From an uncultured Pelagibacteraceae bacterium (GTDB lineage: Bacteria > Pseudomonadota > Alphaproteobacteria > Pelagibacterales > Pelagibacteraceae), in contig CACKTH010000004.1 in the NCBI GenBank assembly GCA_902603045.1, forward strand, positions 1-42,968: DNA of 42,968 nucleotides, read 5' to 3'. Made by a program: the position numbers and the translations under genes. The number at the start of each line of letters is the position of its first letter. Within the stretch, counting starts at the first letter, position 1. This document shows, one piece after another, positions 20,906-30,711 of this stretch. A model generated the notes under the pieces. It had not been told where the DNA came from and made no database searches. It saw only the letters and a program-made list of their open reading frames with translations.

Positions 20906-21640
20906 TTATTTATTCAATAAATTTATATATTCTTCTAAATCTTTTTTAGTATCAATTCCAGAGGAAAAATAATTTGCCAATAGCACATCAATTTTCATGT
21001 TATTATCGATTGCCCTCAGTTGTTCCAGTCTTTCTTTGATTTCATTTTTACTTTTTTTAAAATTAACAAACTTTTTTAAAGCTGAATACTTAAATAAGTA
21101 TATCCCAAAATGCTGGTATATATTATCATAACTCTCGTCTTTAATTACTCGATGAAAATTCAAAGCTTCTGATATTGAATTATCGGATATTTTGTTTTTT
21201 GTAATAACTTTTACAATATTTTCATTGTCATAATCTTCATTTTTCTCAATGTTGTATGCTAATGTTGAAATATTTAAGCTTTTTTCCCTTGATAGCTTAT
21301 TTAAATTTTTAATATCTAAAGGATTGATCATTGGCTCATCGCCTTGGATGTTCATAATGAAATCTGTGTCTTTTAAATTTAATTTTTGAGAGGCTTCAAA
21401 TACTCTATCCGTCCCAGTTGTGTGATTTATACCTGTAATTATAAATTTACCTCCATTTTTTCTTACTTCTGAGGCAATTTCCTCATCACATGTTGCAACA
21501 TAAACCTCTCCAATTTGGCTTTGTAAAGCTTTTTCATATACATGCATAATTAAAGTTTTATTATTAATTTTTATTAATGGCTTTTGAGGGAGTCTTGTTG
21601 CTGCTAATCTTGATGGAATTATTATAATTGAATTACTCAT
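20906..21640 (-). CDS. kdsB: 3-deoxy-manno-octulosonate cytidylyltransferase
   Basis: IIIPSRLAATRLPQKPL, VATCDEEI, MNIQGDEPMI, QHFGIYLF. Confidence 0.94.
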   Translation of the reverse strand: MSNSIIIIPSRLAATRLPQKPLIKINNKTLIMHVYEKALQSQIGEVYVATCDEEIASEVRKNGGKFIITGINHTTGTDRVFEASQKLNLKDTDFIMNIQGDEPMINPLDIKNLNKLSREKSLNISTLAYNIEKNEDYDNENIVKVITKNKISDNSISEALNFHRVIKDESYDNIYQHFGIYLFKYSALKKFVNFKKSKNEIKERLEQLRAIDNNMKIDVLLANYFSSGIDTKKDLEEYINLLNK

Positions 21641-21656
21641 ATATATTCATATTTTA

Positions 21657-21673
21657 TGCGTCTTTGAGACGCA
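21657..21673. promoter_or_regulatory. Short inverted repeat between kdsB and cytochrome c genes
   Basis: TGCGTCT-TTG-AGACGCA perfect 7-bp arms. Confidence 0.45.
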
Positions 21674-21739
21674 AATTTATAAATTAAATTTCGTATAAAT
21701 TTTGTTTAACATGTTATACGACCATAATAAAAATAAAAT

Positions 21740-22279
21740 ATGGATTCATTTGAAATAAACAAAATTATTGCAGCTGTTCTTCTTATTGTACTAATTGTAA
21801 TTGGAATTGGGAAAATTTCAGATATCGCTTTTCAAGTAGATAAACCAGAGAAATCAGCTTACAAAGTAGATATTCAAGAAAGCAGTCAAATTTCAAGTTC
21901 AACAGCAGAAAAAATTGTGGAAAAAGTTGATATTTCTGCATTACTTGCGTTGGGAGATATTTCTCATGGAGAAAAAGTCTTTAAAAAATGTTCTGCTTGC
22001 CATTTAGTAAATAAAGGTGGAGAAAATAAAATCGGACCAGCATTGTATGGTGTGATAGGAAGAAAAGTTGCATCAAATCAAGATTATAAATATTCAAAGG
22101 CAATGGCAGCATATGACAAAGATTGGACATTTGAAGAGATGAATGGTTATTTAAAAAAACCTCAAAGTCATATTAAGGGAACTAAGATGGCATTTGCTGG
22201 ATTAAGAAAAGAAAAAGACAGGGCATCTGTTATATTGTACCTTAACCAAAATTCAGATAATCCACTACCTCTACCTTAA
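21740..22279 (+). CDS. Membrane-anchored class I cytochrome c
   Basis: N-terminal TM segment; CSACH haem motif; GPALYGVIGR; axial Met region GTKMAFAGL. Confidence 0.93.
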   Translation: MDSFEINKIIAAVLLIVLIVIGIGKISDIAFQVDKPEKSAYKVDIQESSQISSSTAEKIVEKVDISALLALGDISHGEKVFKKCSACHLVNKGGENKIGPALYGVIGRKVASNQDYKYSKAMAAYDKDWTFEEMNGYLKKPQSHIKGTKMAFAGLRKEKDRASVILYLNQNSDNPLPLP

Positions 22280-23200
22280 TTTTCCAAAACAATATAATAA
22301 AATACTTTTTTGAACATGAACTCTGTTCAATGCCTGTTGCCAAACATGAGAAGTTGGGCCTAAAAAAACTTCATCGTCAACTTCGTCGCCTCTTGGCAAA
22401 CAATGTAAAAAAATACAATTTTTTTTTGCATAACTAATCAATCTTTTATTAATTTTAAATTTTTTGAATTCTTTTATTTTTTTTTTCTTATCAACTTTAT
22501 CATTTAGCGATATGACTTTATCTGAAAATATTACGTCAGCACCAGATACAGCTTTTTTTGGATCATGGTATATATTTATTTTACCTTTATTTTTCTCAGA
22601 CCAACTTATAACTTCTTTATTTGGTTTAAATTTTTTTGGACATCCTATATTTAATTTAAATGAAAATTTGACTGATGCTGCTATTAAACTATTTAAAACA
22701 TTATTAGAATCACCAATCCAACATATGTTTAGTTTTGATATTGTTTTTTTTTTTATTTCTTCAACTGTAAAAATATCAGATAGTACTTGTGTTGGATGAG
22801 AAGAAGGGCTTAAACCGTTAATAATAGGAATTTTTAAGTATCTTTTAAACTCAGAAATTTTGCTATCAGAATCCGTTCTCAACATAAATCCATCACCATA
22901 AGTAGAGAGAATTTTCGCGGTATCGGATATACTTTCGCCTCCTTGACCTAAATGTAATTCATTAGATCTAAGTGTTAAAGTTCCACCTCCAAGTTGTTTT
23001 ATAGCTAAATAAAAGCTTATTCTAGTCCTAGAACTTGCCTTTTCGAACATTTGAATTAATATTTTACCCCTAAGTGGTGCTCCTTTATCAGTTTCAAGAG
23101 TATTTAACTTTTTTCTCAATCTTTTTCTTTTTTTAGCATCTAAGATAATTTTTTTAAGATCTTTGCTTGATATATCTTTCAAATTAATAAAATTTTTCAT
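22271..23200 (-). CDS. argF: Ornithine carbamoyltransferase
   Basis: SSRTRISF, HPTQVLSDI, HCLPRGDEVDDEVF. Confidence 0.94.
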   Translation of the reverse strand: MKNFINLKDISSKDLKKIILDAKKRKRLRKKLNTLETDKGAPLRGKILIQMFEKASSRTRISFYLAIKQLGGGTLTLRSNELHLGQGGESISDTAKILSTYGDGFMLRTDSDSKISEFKRYLKIPIINGLSPSSHPTQVLSDIFTVEEIKKKTISKLNICWIGDSNNVLNSLIAASVKFSFKLNIGCPKKFKPNKEVISWSEKNKGKINIYHDPKKAVSGADVIFSDKVISLNDKVDKKKKIKEFKKFKINKRLISYAKKNCIFLHCLPRGDEVDDEVFLGPTSHVWQQALNRVHVQKSILLYCFGKLR

Positions 23201-23201
23201 A

Positions 23202-24365
23202 TTAATTTAATTCTCCACAAACTTTATCAATTATTTTTAAAGCTATATCAATTTCACTCTTTTTAACATTTAGTGGAGGAAGAATTCTAACAACATTATC
23301 TGCAGCTCTTATAGTTAGTAGTTGATAATCCATTAGTTTTTTTATAAAATTTGTTTGATCACTACATAATTGTAAGCCGATTAATAAACCCACACCTCTA
23401 ACATCTTTAATAATTTTGGGATATTTTTGTTTTAATATATTTAAATTAGAAATAAAGTGTTCGGACATTTTATTCACATTTCTTAATAATTTATTATTTA
23501 TTTGATCTATAACCGCATTACCAACAGCCATCGCCAGAGGGTTTCCGCCAAAAGTTGAACCATGAGTTCCTGGTACCATTGCTTTAGAAACTTTACTTGT
23601 CATCAAAACTGCACCTATAGGAAAACCACCACCAATTCCTTTCGCAATAGGTACAATGTCTGGTTTTACTTTTGCATATTCAAAGGCAAAAAATTTTCCA
23701 GATCTTCCAATTCCACATTGAACTTCATCTAAAATTAAAAGTATTTTTTTTTCTTTACAAATTTTTCTAATAGCTTTTATGCACCAGCTTGGTATAACTT
23801 TTATCCCTCCCTCACCCATTACCGTTTCTATCATTATTGCTGCTGTATTTTTATTTATAAGTGATTTTAGTTTCTTGTGATCTCCAAAATTAAAATGATC
23901 AAACCCTGGAACTTTTGGACCGAAACCTTCAACCATTTTTTTTGAACCACTTGCATGTATTGCGGCAATTGTTCTTCCATGAAAAGAATTTTTTATACAT
24001 ATAATTCTCGTTTTCTCTGGCTTTCCAATAGAAAAAAAATATCTTCTTGCAATTTTGATTGCTGCTTCTGTTGCTTCTGCTCCACTATTTTGAAAAATTA
24101 CAGAGTCTGCGAAAGTTCTTTTTGCTAATTTTTTTGCTAATTTTTCACCCTCTGGAATAATAAAAGCATTTGACACATGCCATAATTTTTTTGATTGTCT
24201 TTTTAAAGCCTCATTTAATATTTTATTTGAGTGACCAAGAGAATTTACAGCAATACCTTGTACAAAGTCTAAATACTTTTTTCCATTATTAGAATACAAA
24301 AAACTTCCTTTACCTTTATAAAATGATAAATTTTTTCTTCTATAATTCTTTGCTAGATAACTCAT
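23202..24365 (-). CDS. argD: Acetylornithine aminotransferase
   Basis: NSGAEATEAAIKIAR, LDEVQCGIGRSGKFFAFE, PLP-Lys region IAKGIGGGFPIGA. Confidence 0.95.
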   Translation of the reverse strand: MSYLAKNYRRKNLSFYKGKGSFLYSNNGKKYLDFVQGIAVNSLGHSNKILNEALKRQSKKLWHVSNAFIIPEGEKLAKKLAKRTFADSVIFQNSGAEATEAAIKIARRYFFSIGKPEKTRIICIKNSFHGRTIAAIHASGSKKMVEGFGPKVPGFDHFNFGDHKKLKSLINKNTAAIMIETVMGEGGIKVIPSWCIKAIRKICKEKKILLILDEVQCGIGRSGKFFAFEYAKVKPDIVPIAKGIGGGFPIGAVLMTSKVSKAMVPGTHGSTFGGNPLAMAVGNAVIDQINNKLLRNVNKMSEHFISNLNILKQKYPKIIKDVRGVGLLIGLQLCSDQTNFIKKLMDYQLLTIRAADNVVRILPPLNVKKSEIDIALKIIDKVCGELN

Positions 24366-24469
24366 AATTATTTATAATTTTTTTTCTTTTATTTCACAGT
24401 TAAAATTCAACTAGAAGTTATAAATCAGAAAAAATGTTGAAAAATTGCAAATAAAACTTGTTTTAATGT

Positions 24470-24488
24470 CCTTATATGCAACATAAGG
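24470..24488. promoter_or_regulatory. Inverted repeat upstream of gcrA
   Basis: CCTTAT-ATGCAAC-ATAAGG perfect 6-bp arms in the argD/gcrA divergent intergenic region. Confidence 0.4.
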
Positions 24489-24523
24489 TAATAAATAAAA
24501 ATTAATATACTATATATTGTAAA

Positions 24524-25018
24524 ATGAGTTGGACTGAAGATAAAGTCGGAAAGTTAAAAGAGCTCTGGGGAAAAGGAAAAACCGCAAGCCAAATAGCAGA
24601 GATAATTGGTGGAGTTTCAAGAAATGCGGTAATTGGTAAAGCTCATCGACTTAATCTGTCCACAAAAATAAAAACACGACCATCAATTCAAAGACAAAAA
24701 AACAATTTAAAAAATCATGATAGCCAAATTCGGTTAAAAGGCAGAAGAGGAAAATTTAAATCTTTAATTTTAGATAGTAATTTTGAGGAAGCTAAAAATT
24801 TAAGTTTAGAGCAGCTAACTGATGAAACTTGTAAATATATGGAGAAAAATCCTGATGAAAAGGATGCAAGTTTTTGTGGAAGAAAAAATGTTGAAAAGTT
24901 TTCTTATTGCCCATTACATTTAATGATTGTTTTTCAACCAAAAGGAAAAAAAGAAGATATTAACGATAAAGATGAAGAAGTTCCAAAATTTATTGAGAAA
25001 AAAATTAAGTCTGCCTAG
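24524..25018 (+). CDS. gcrA: GcrA family cell cycle regulator
   Basis: N-terminal MSWTEDKVGKLKELWGKGKTASQIAEIIGGVSRNAVIGKAHRL; C-terminal Cys/His segment. Confidence 0.95.
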   Translation: MSWTEDKVGKLKELWGKGKTASQIAEIIGGVSRNAVIGKAHRLNLSTKIKTRPSIQRQKNNLKNHDSQIRLKGRRGKFKSLILDSNFEEAKNLSLEQLTDETCKYMEKNPDEKDASFCGRKNVEKFSYCPLHLMIVFQPKGKKEDINDKDEEVPKFIEKKIKSA

Positions 25019-25299
25019 CTGCTAAGTAACTTTTCTTTTGCCTTTAGATATTCTTCCTCGGTAATAATCCCATCATTTTTTAGTTTATTTAATTTGATAA
25101 TTTCATCTGAAATGCTGGTATTTTCAGAAGTTTCCAATTCATTATCTAAAACTTTTTTGTTAACTTCAAGATTATCATCTTTATTTTTGTTATTAATATT
25201 TCTTCTTGCTTCAATACCCATACTTACTGGTTTGGCAGATATATAGATAACTGCGATCAATAAAAATATACAAATTCCTATAACTAAGTAATTAATCAT
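25015..25299 (-). CDS. SHOCT domain membrane protein
   Basis: N-terminal TM and C-terminal EIIKLNKLKNDGIITEEEYLKAKEKLL. Confidence 0.85.
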   Translation of the reverse strand: MINYLVIGICIFLLIAVIYISAKPVSMGIEARRNINNKNKDDNLEVNKKVLDNELETSENTSISDEIIKLNKLKNDGIITEEEYLKAKEKLLSS

Positions 25300-25319
25300 A
25301 TTAAATTTAATTTTGTAAT

Positions 25320-26261
25320 TTATTTTGCAAATTGTCCACCTGTTCTCCAGTTAAAACTATATTTTTCAATTTCATCACTAAATAATTTTTTTGCAACTAT
25401 TTCTAAATCTAAATTTGTTTTATATAAGCCTGATCTGACATTATCATACTTTAATAATCTTAATTGATCTTCTGTGAGAAGTGGTTTTGGAAAAAGTTGA
25501 AAAAATTTTGCTGATAAAGATGCTAATGCTAATGGTAATGGTAATAACAATCTTTTTTTGTTTATAGATAATAAAATTTTTTGTATTATTTCCTTAAATG
25601 TCAATTCCTCAGGACCTAAACATTCTAAAGTTAAACTTTGGTTTTTTTGTTCAATAATTTTAATTATAATTTCTACCAAATCAGAAACATGTATTGGAGA
25701 AAATTTTGTCATACCATTATAGTATAGAGGCATAAGTGGTAGTCTTGAAAGTAAAGTCATAAAATTAGTTGTGAAATTATCATCTACAGAGTAAACTATA
25801 GAAGGTTTAATTATTATTGAATTCTTAAAATTACTATTTATTTTTTTTTCACCTTCCAATTTACTTTTTGCATATTTGCTATCAGTGGCTTTTTCGATAC
25901 CTAAAGCTGACAGGTGTATAAACTTTTCAATTTTATGTTTATTAGCTTTCATTGATAGCATATTGGGTAAATCCGAGTGTATTATTTTAAAATTTTGCTT
26001 TTTATTTTCGTGAAGGATTCCAATTAAATTTATACATATTGGGCACTTTTTTATAAGACTATCAATTTTATCTATTTGAAAGTTTTTTAACTCAATTAAT
26101 TCTAGGTACCCTGGATTAGCCTGTGTCTTAAGAATATAACCTGCTTTATGAATGTTTCTTGTTACAGCCAATATTTTATAGTTATTTTTTGATAATTTTC
26201 TAATCAAATTTCTCCCAATTTGACCAGTTGCACCGAAGAGTAGAATTTCTTTTTGTTTCAT
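25320..26261 (-). CDS. NAD(P)-binding protein, NDUFA9-like SDR
   Basis: LFGATGQIGRNLIRKL; size and character match the complex I NDUFA9-like family. Confidence 0.85.
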   Translation of the reverse strand: MKQKEILLFGATGQIGRNLIRKLSKNNYKILAVTRNIHKAGYILKTQANPGYLELIELKNFQIDKIDSLIKKCPICINLIGILHENKKQNFKIIHSDLPNMLSMKANKHKIEKFIHLSALGIEKATDSKYAKSKLEGEKKINSNFKNSIIIKPSIVYSVDDNFTTNFMTLLSRLPLMPLYYNGMTKFSPIHVSDLVEIIIKIIEQKNQSLTLECLGPEELTFKEIIQKILLSINKKRLLLPLPLALASLSAKFFQLFPKPLLTEDQLRLLKYDNVRSGLYKTNLDLEIVAKKLFSDEIEKYSFNWRTGGQFAK

Positions 26262-26276
26262 ATATATATTCTTTGA

Positions 26277-26888
26277 ATGAGTTTAGATATTAAATTACAC
26301 AAAGAAGATTTGCCAGATCAATTATCTCTAGGTGACAATATAGCTATTGATTGCGAATTTATGGGCCTCAATGTTGAGAGAGATAGTCTGTGTTTAGTTC
26401 AAATATCTACAGGCAAGAATGATGCTCATATAATCAAATTAAATAGGGAAACATATAATGCTCCAAACTTAAAAAGTGTTTTAAAAAATCCAGACATAAA
26501 GAAAATTTTTCATTTTGCAAGAGCTGACTTATTATTCATAAAAAAATATCTTAAGCTTGATGTAGAAAATGTGAATTGTACAAAAATAATGAGTAAACTT
26601 GCTAGAAGTTATAGTGATAAACATGGTCTAAAAGATTTAGTTAAAGAATTCACGGGCAATGATATAAGTAAAAATTTACAATCTTCAGACTTTGGAGGTG
26701 ATTTAACTGAAAAACAACTTCAATATTGTGCAAAAGATGTAATTTACTTACATGAAATTTTTCAAGGCTTGGAAAAAATTTTAATAAGAGAAAAAAGATA
26801 TGAATTATATTTAGATTCAATAAAATTTATAAATACTAGAGTAAATTTAGATCTTGCCTCTTTTTCTCAAGATATTTGGTCGCACTAA
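26277..26888 (+). CDS. rnd: Ribonuclease D-like 3'-5' exonuclease
   Basis: AIDCEFMGL, HFARADL, QYCAKDVIYL (DEDDy-type motifs). Confidence 0.92.
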   Translation: MSLDIKLHKEDLPDQLSLGDNIAIDCEFMGLNVERDSLCLVQISTGKNDAHIIKLNRETYNAPNLKSVLKNPDIKKIFHFARADLLFIKKYLKLDVENVNCTKIMSKLARSYSDKHGLKDLVKEFTGNDISKNLQSSDFGGDLTEKQLQYCAKDVIYLHEIFQGLEKILIREKRYELYLDSIKFINTRVNLDLASFSQDIWSH

Positions 26889-27868
26889 TGAGTAAAAAAA
26901 AAATAGAAATAATTGCGAAAGAAGTTGTTCAGTATGAGATAGATGCTTTAAAAGATTTAAAAAAAAATATTAATAAATCTTTCTTAGAAATTGTTAATGA
27001 AATTCTTAAATGTAAAAATGGTAAAGTAATTGTATCAGGAGTTGGTAAAAGTGGAATTATTGCTAGAAAATGGGCAGCAACTTTATCATCTACGGGTACT
27101 CCTTCTTTTTATGTAGATGCATCAAATGCAAGCCATGGCGATATGGGTCAAATTACTTCAAATGACATAGTAATTTTAATTAGTAATAGTGGTCAAAGTG
27201 ATGAATTAAAAAATATAATTCAATACACCTCTAGAAATAGTAATATAAAGTTAATTGGTATAACTTCAAAAAAAAATTCTATATTATACAAAAATTCAGA
27301 AAAAGTTTTTTTGATGCCATCTATCAAAGAAGCAGGCCCTGAAAATATTGTGCCAACATCTTCAACGACTTCACAAATTGCTCTTGGTGATGCAATTGCA
27401 ATAGCATGTATGAAATACAAAAATTTTACAAAATTTGATTTTAAAAAATTTCATCCTGGTGGATCATTATCAGTTCAGTTAAAGACTGTTGGAGATTTAA
27501 TGATAAAGGGAAAAAAACTTCCAATTGTTAAAGAAAATTTGAGTATGAAAAATGCTTTAAAAATAATTAATAATAAAAAACTAGGATTAATAGTTGTTAC
27601 TAAAAATAATGGAAATACAACAGGTATAATCACTGATGGTGATTTAAAAAGAATAGCTCAAAAATATAAAAAGTTTAATGAATTGGAGTTAAAAAAAGTG
27701 ATGAAAAAAAACCCAGTTAGTGTTGAAGTTGATACTTTGGCCGCAAGTGCGTTAGCACTTATGAATTCAAAAAAAATTACTTCTTTATGTGTGCATAAAA
27801 ATAAAAAAATAAAAAAAACGATTGGGATAATTCACATGCACGATATTTTAAAATCAAATATTAATTGA
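26888..27868 (+). CDS. kdsD: Arabinose-5-phosphate isomerase (SIS + CBS domains)
   Basis: GVGKSGIIARKWAATLSSTGTPSFYVDASNASHGDMG; two CBS domains; TAATG overlap with rnd. Confidence 0.93.
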   Translation: MSKKKIEIIAKEVVQYEIDALKDLKKNINKSFLEIVNEILKCKNGKVIVSGVGKSGIIARKWAATLSSTGTPSFYVDASNASHGDMGQITSNDIVILISNSGQSDELKNIIQYTSRNSNIKLIGITSKKNSILYKNSEKVFLMPSIKEAGPENIVPTSSTTSQIALGDAIAIACMKYKNFTKFDFKKFHPGGSLSVQLKTVGDLMIKGKKLPIVKENLSMKNALKIINNKKLGLIVVTKNNGNTTGIITDGDLKRIAQKYKKFNELELKKVMKKNPVSVEVDTLAASALALMNSKKITSLCVHKNKKIKKTIGIIHMHDILKSNIN

Positions 27869-28602
27869 TGTCAATAAAGTCATTACTCCAAATAATATTA
27901 TTTTTATTAATTATTCTTATACTTGGAGGTATTTATTTTTTATATTTTTACTCTGGACCATTGAAAAATAATTTCTTTCAAAATACCGAAAAAAATTTGT
28001 TAGATCAAAATTTATCAAATCAAGATATATTGAGTGTTGATAAAATAGAAAATAAAACTTCAGGAAATTTTTCAAAAAAATTAGAGAATAATTTAACAAA
28101 AACTAATAGTAGTAATAAAAAAAAAAGTAATATTAATAATTCTAATACAAAAAAAGAAAATATAAAAAATGATGAAAAAAGTAATGTAACTAAAGAAATT
28201 GAATATATATCTACAAACAAGAATGGTGATATTTTTAAAATATTAGCAAAATATGGAGAGACAAATGTTAAAAATAGCGATATTTTAGATCTACAAGATG
28301 TAAGTGGAACCATTTCATCGCTAAAAAGATCAAAAATAGATATAGTTTCAGATTATGCCAAATATGACTATTACAATCAAAATTCAGAATTTTATGGAAA
28401 CGTCGTCATAAATTATGATAACAAAGTAATCACGTGTGAAAATTTTGACTTAAATGCAACTGATAATATTGCCGTTGCGTACAATAATGTTATAGTTAAA
28501 GATGAGAGTTCTTTAATGAAAGCTCAAATGATTACGTTTAATACTGTAACAAAAGATATAAAAATAAATTCAAAAGACAAAGTAAAAGTATTATCAAATT
28601 AA
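27868..28602 (+). CDS. lptC: LptC-like LPS transport protein
   Basis: N-terminal TM, low-complexity linker, beta-jellyroll-like repeats (SDYAKYDYYNQNSEFYGNVVINYDN..); upstream of lptB. Confidence 0.72.
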   Translation: MSIKSLLQIILFLLIILILGGIYFLYFYSGPLKNNFFQNTEKNLLDQNLSNQDILSVDKIENKTSGNFSKKLENNLTKTNSSNKKKSNINNSNTKKENIKNDEKSNVTKEIEYISTNKNGDIFKILAKYGETNVKNSDILDLQDVSGTISSLKRSKIDIVSDYAKYDYYNQNSEFYGNVVINYDNKVITCENFDLNATDNIAVAYNNVIVKDESSLMKAQMITFNTVTKDIKINSKDKVKVLSN

Positions 28603-29378
28603 TGGGCTTAATAAAAAAATTTAGAATAAAAGATATTAAAAATGAAGACGCTGCTGTCGAATTAAAGAATATTTCAGTGTTTTATAATAAAAGACAAATT
28701 TTAGATCAATTAAATTTAAAAATAAATAAGCAAGAAATACTTGGCATGCTAGGCCCTAATGGTGTCGGTAAATCAACTATATTTAATCTCATAACAGGAT
28801 TAAAAAACCCTAATGATGGTGAAATTATAATTGATGGTTTTGATTGTATTAATTTACCAATCAATGAAAGATTTACTAAATTTAAATTAGGCTTTGTTCC
28901 TCAATATGGAGGATTAATTCACGATTTAACACTCAAAGATAATCTTAAATTGGTTTCTGAAATTCATATAAAGGAAAAAGAATTAAGAGAACAAAAAATA
29001 AGTAAGCTTATTTCAAGATTTGAGTTTGAAACATTGTTAAATGTTAAAGCAAAATATTTATCAGGAGGTCAAAAGAAAAAGCTTGTTATTGCTATGGCTC
29101 TTATAAATGACCCAAAGATACTTTTATTAGATGAACCATTTGCAGCACTAGATATTTTAACAATAAAAATGTTACAAGAAATTATAATAAATTTACAGAC
29201 CACCGAAGAAATTTCTGTCGTTGTTTGCGACCATCAAGCAAGAGACCTTTTGAATTGTGTAGATAGAGCAATAATTTTGTCTAATGGTAAAATTATAGCA
29301 TCAGGTAGCCCGAATGATGTTATTAGTGATAAAAACGCTAAAACTCAATATTTCGGGGATGAATTTAATATAAGTTAA
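28602..29378 (+). CDS. lptB: LPS export ABC transporter ATP-binding protein
   Basis: GPNGVGKST, LSGGQKKKL, LLLDEPFAALD. Confidence 0.92.
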   Translation: MGLIKKFRIKDIKNEDAAVELKNISVFYNKRQILDQLNLKINKQEILGMLGPNGVGKSTIFNLITGLKNPNDGEIIIDGFDCINLPINERFTKFKLGFVPQYGGLIHDLTLKDNLKLVSEIHIKEKELREQKISKLISRFEFETLLNVKAKYLSGGQKKKLVIAMALINDPKILLLDEPFAALDILTIKMLQEIIINLQTTEEISVVVCDHQARDLLNCVDRAIILSNGKIIASGSPNDVISDKNAKTQYFGDEFNIS

Positions 29379-29385
29379 TTCATCA

Positions 29386-30711
29386 ATGAAAAAATTTGTT
29401 ACAATTAAAAATAAATTAAAAAAATTTAAAAAAGAGATTTATATCAGTGGAGATAAAAGTATTTCAATAAGATGTGTATTGCTTGCTTCACAAGCAATTG
29501 GGATTTCTAAAATTTATAACCTACTGGAGTCTGAAGATATTTTTAATACTTTAAAGTCTGTAAAAAAATTAGGTATCAAAGTTAAAAAAAAAAAAAATTA
29601 CTATGAAATCTCAGGATTAGGGTTAAATGGATATAGGGCTAGAAAAGGACTTACTTTAAACGCTGGAAACTCAGGTACGTTTGCAAGATTAATTCTTGGT
29701 CTCCTAGTAAATATTAATGAAGAGGTAAAGCTGATAGGAGATAAAAGCCTCTCAAAGAGAGATTTTTCAAGAATTACTGAGCCACTCAAGCTCTTTGGAA
29801 CAAGAGCCACTACATTTAAAAATAAGTTGCCTGTTAAAATAAGGGGAGCAGAATATTTAAGACCTATTGATTATCACGAGAAAATAGGAAGTGCGCAATG
29901 CAAAAGTGCGGTGATGCTAGCAGCCCTTAAAACTCCTGGAATAACAAAAATTAAAGCTAAAAGATCTAGAAATCATACTGAGCTTCTTTTTAAAAGTTTG
30001 GGTATTCCAATTAAAACTGAAATTAAAAATAATTATGATTATATAGAAGTTAGAGGATTACATAACTTCAAGGGGTTTAGCTATAAAATCCCGGGAGATA
30101 TAAGTTCATGTTCTTTTTTTTTAGTGCTAACTATTTTATCTGATGACTCAGAATTAATAATAAGAAATGTTAATATCAATTTTACAAGAAATGGAATAAT
30201 AAAAATTCTAAATTTGATGAATGCGAATATATTAATAAGTAATAAAAAAAAATATAAAGGTGAATTAATTGCTGATTTAAAAATTAAATCAAGAAAAAAT
30301 CTAAAATCAATTAATTGTCCAGCAAAATATAATACTACTGCTATTGATGAATTTTTAGTGATATTTCTTATTGCAGCTAAAGCAAAAGGTACCTCAACTT
30401 TTAAAAATTTAGAAGAATTAAATCAAAAAGAGAGTCCAAGACTAGATATTGCTATAAAATTTTTAAAAGAAATAGGAATTAAAGTTAGAAGAAATAAAAA
30501 TGATATTAAGATAGTGGGCAATCCAAACTTAAATTTGAATGGAAAATATATAATCAAAAACTTTAGAAAAGATCATAGAGTTTTTATGATGTCATGCATT
30601 GCTGCTTTTTCATTTGGAGGATATTGGAAAATTTATAATCCAGAGTCAGTAAACACGTCTTTTCCAAATTTTTTTAAAACAGTAGATCAGTTAGGTAAAA
30701 AATTAATTTGA
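29386..30711 (+). CDS. aroA: 3-phosphoshikimate 1-carboxyvinyltransferase (divergent)
   Basis: SGDKSISIR, NAGNSGTFARLILG, SAQCKSAVMLAAL, IDEF, KDHRVFMM. Confidence 0.9.
   Translation: MKKFVTIKNKLKKFKKEIYISGDKSISIRCVLLASQAIGISKIYNLLESEDIFNTLKSVKKLGIKVKKKKNYYEISGLGLNGYRARKGLTLNAGNSGTFARLILGLLVNINEEVKLIGDKSLSKRDFSRITEPLKLFGTRATTFKNKLPVKIRGAEYLRPIDYHEKIGSAQCKSAVMLAALKTPGITKIKAKRSRNHTELLFKSLGIPIKTEIKNNYDYIEVRGLHNFKGFSYKIPGDISSCSFFLVLTILSDDSELIIRNVNINFTRNGIIKILNLMNANILISNKKKYKGELIADLKIKSRKNLKSINCPAKYNTTAIDEFLVIFLIAAKAKGTSTFKNLEELNQKESPRLDIAIKFLKEIGIKVRRNKNDIKIVGNPNLNLNGKYIIKNFRKDHRVFMMSCIAAFSFGGYWKIYNPESVNTSFPNFFKTVDQLGKKLI
29584..29597 (+). repeat. A14 homopolymer inside aroA
   Basis: gtt-aaaaaaaaaaaaaa-ttac read directly. 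Confidence 0.9.
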
